Positions 6,959 to 7,102 of a stretch of DNA of 7,102 nt are shown here, piece by piece. Source of the DNA: CAZIWX01 sp964543125. Its GTDB lineage: Bacteria; Fidelibacterota; UBA8477. How positions within the stretch are numbered: position 1 is the stretch's first letter; each line of letters starts with the position of its first letter. The DNA is taken from positions 1 through 7,102 of the forward strand of contig CAZIWX010000124.1 in NCBI GenBank assembly GCA_964543125.1, given 5' to 3'. The notes beneath the pieces are model-generated. The model had not been told where the DNA came from, did no database searches, and saw nothing but the letters and a program-made list of their open reading frames with translations. Position numbers and translations under genes: made by a program.

Positions 6959-7102
6959 TGCCACTACAGAATGCCGTTATCAACATCGATAAACCCGCGG
7001 GTTGGACCAGCTTTGATGTGGTTAAAAAGATTCGTTCGCTAATGCACATTAAAAAAGTTGGTCACGCGGGTACTTTGGATCCGTTTGCCACGGGCGTATT
7101 AT
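6958..7102 (+). CDS. truB: tRNA pseudouridine-55 synthase, N-terminal fragment (3' end outside window)
   Basis: Isomerises uridine 55 in the T loop of tRNAs to pseudouridine. Only the first 48 codons are in the window; the full protein is usually about 230-310 residues. Visible landmarks are NIDKPAGWTSFDVVKKIR (9-26) and the catalytic motif VGHAGTLDPFATGVL (34-48), in which Asp41 corresponds to the nucleophilic Asp48 of E. coli TruB. The frame starts at ATG 6958 inside the sequence TGATG shared with the rbfA stop, so the two genes are translationally coupled; a weak GGAA lies nine bases upstream. Position after rbfA is canonical. Confidence 0.95.
   Translation, partial: MPLQNAVINIDKPAGWTSFDVVKKIRSLMHIKKVGHAGTLDPFATGVL

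Overview
The window is a conserved bacterial housekeeping locus. It carries the 3' end of guaB, a tRNA-Arg(CCU) gene, a small membrane-anchored TPR protein, and then the translation/transcription cluster rimP-nusA-infB-rbfA-truB, with truB cut by the right edge. Every gene lies on the + strand. I see no mobile element, CRISPR array, phage gene or unfamiliar multi-gene system, and I do not claim one.

The organism is a bacterium with roughly balanced base composition by eye. It tolerates non-AUG starts: TTG for nusA and infB, GTG for rbfA. No ylxR or ylxQ gene lies between nusA and infB, which argues against a typical Firmicute. The TPR protein, with a basic cytoplasmic N-terminus, one membrane helix and an exported TPR domain, suggests a diderm. 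A member of the FCB assemblage, such as Neomarinimicrobiota or a relative, is my low-confidence guess from the style of the proteins.

Layout: positions 1-1105 hold the C-terminal three quarters of IMP dehydrogenase. Positions 1106-1227 are non-coding and contain a plausible promoter (about 1182-1209) for the tRNA at 1228-1301. The TPR gene (1360-2031) follows with no obvious terminator in between, so the tRNA and this mRNA may share a transcript. The 117-base gap at 2032-2148 holds two perfect inverted repeats. The second is a GTGGG/CCCAC hairpin with a TTGACA hexamer in its loop, just ahead of rimP. From 2149 on the genes are tightly packed: nusA and rbfA begin within 20 bases of the upstream stop, truB overlaps rbfA by one base, and 79 bases separate nusA from infB.

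Functionally, RimP and RbfA mature the 30S subunit, IF-2 delivers initiator tRNA, NusA modulates RNA polymerase pausing, termination and antitermination, and TruB makes pseudouridine 55 in tRNA. In E. coli the equivalent operon also begins with a tRNA gene (metY, initiator tRNA). Here a tRNA-Arg occupies a similar upstream position but is separated from rimP by the TPR gene.
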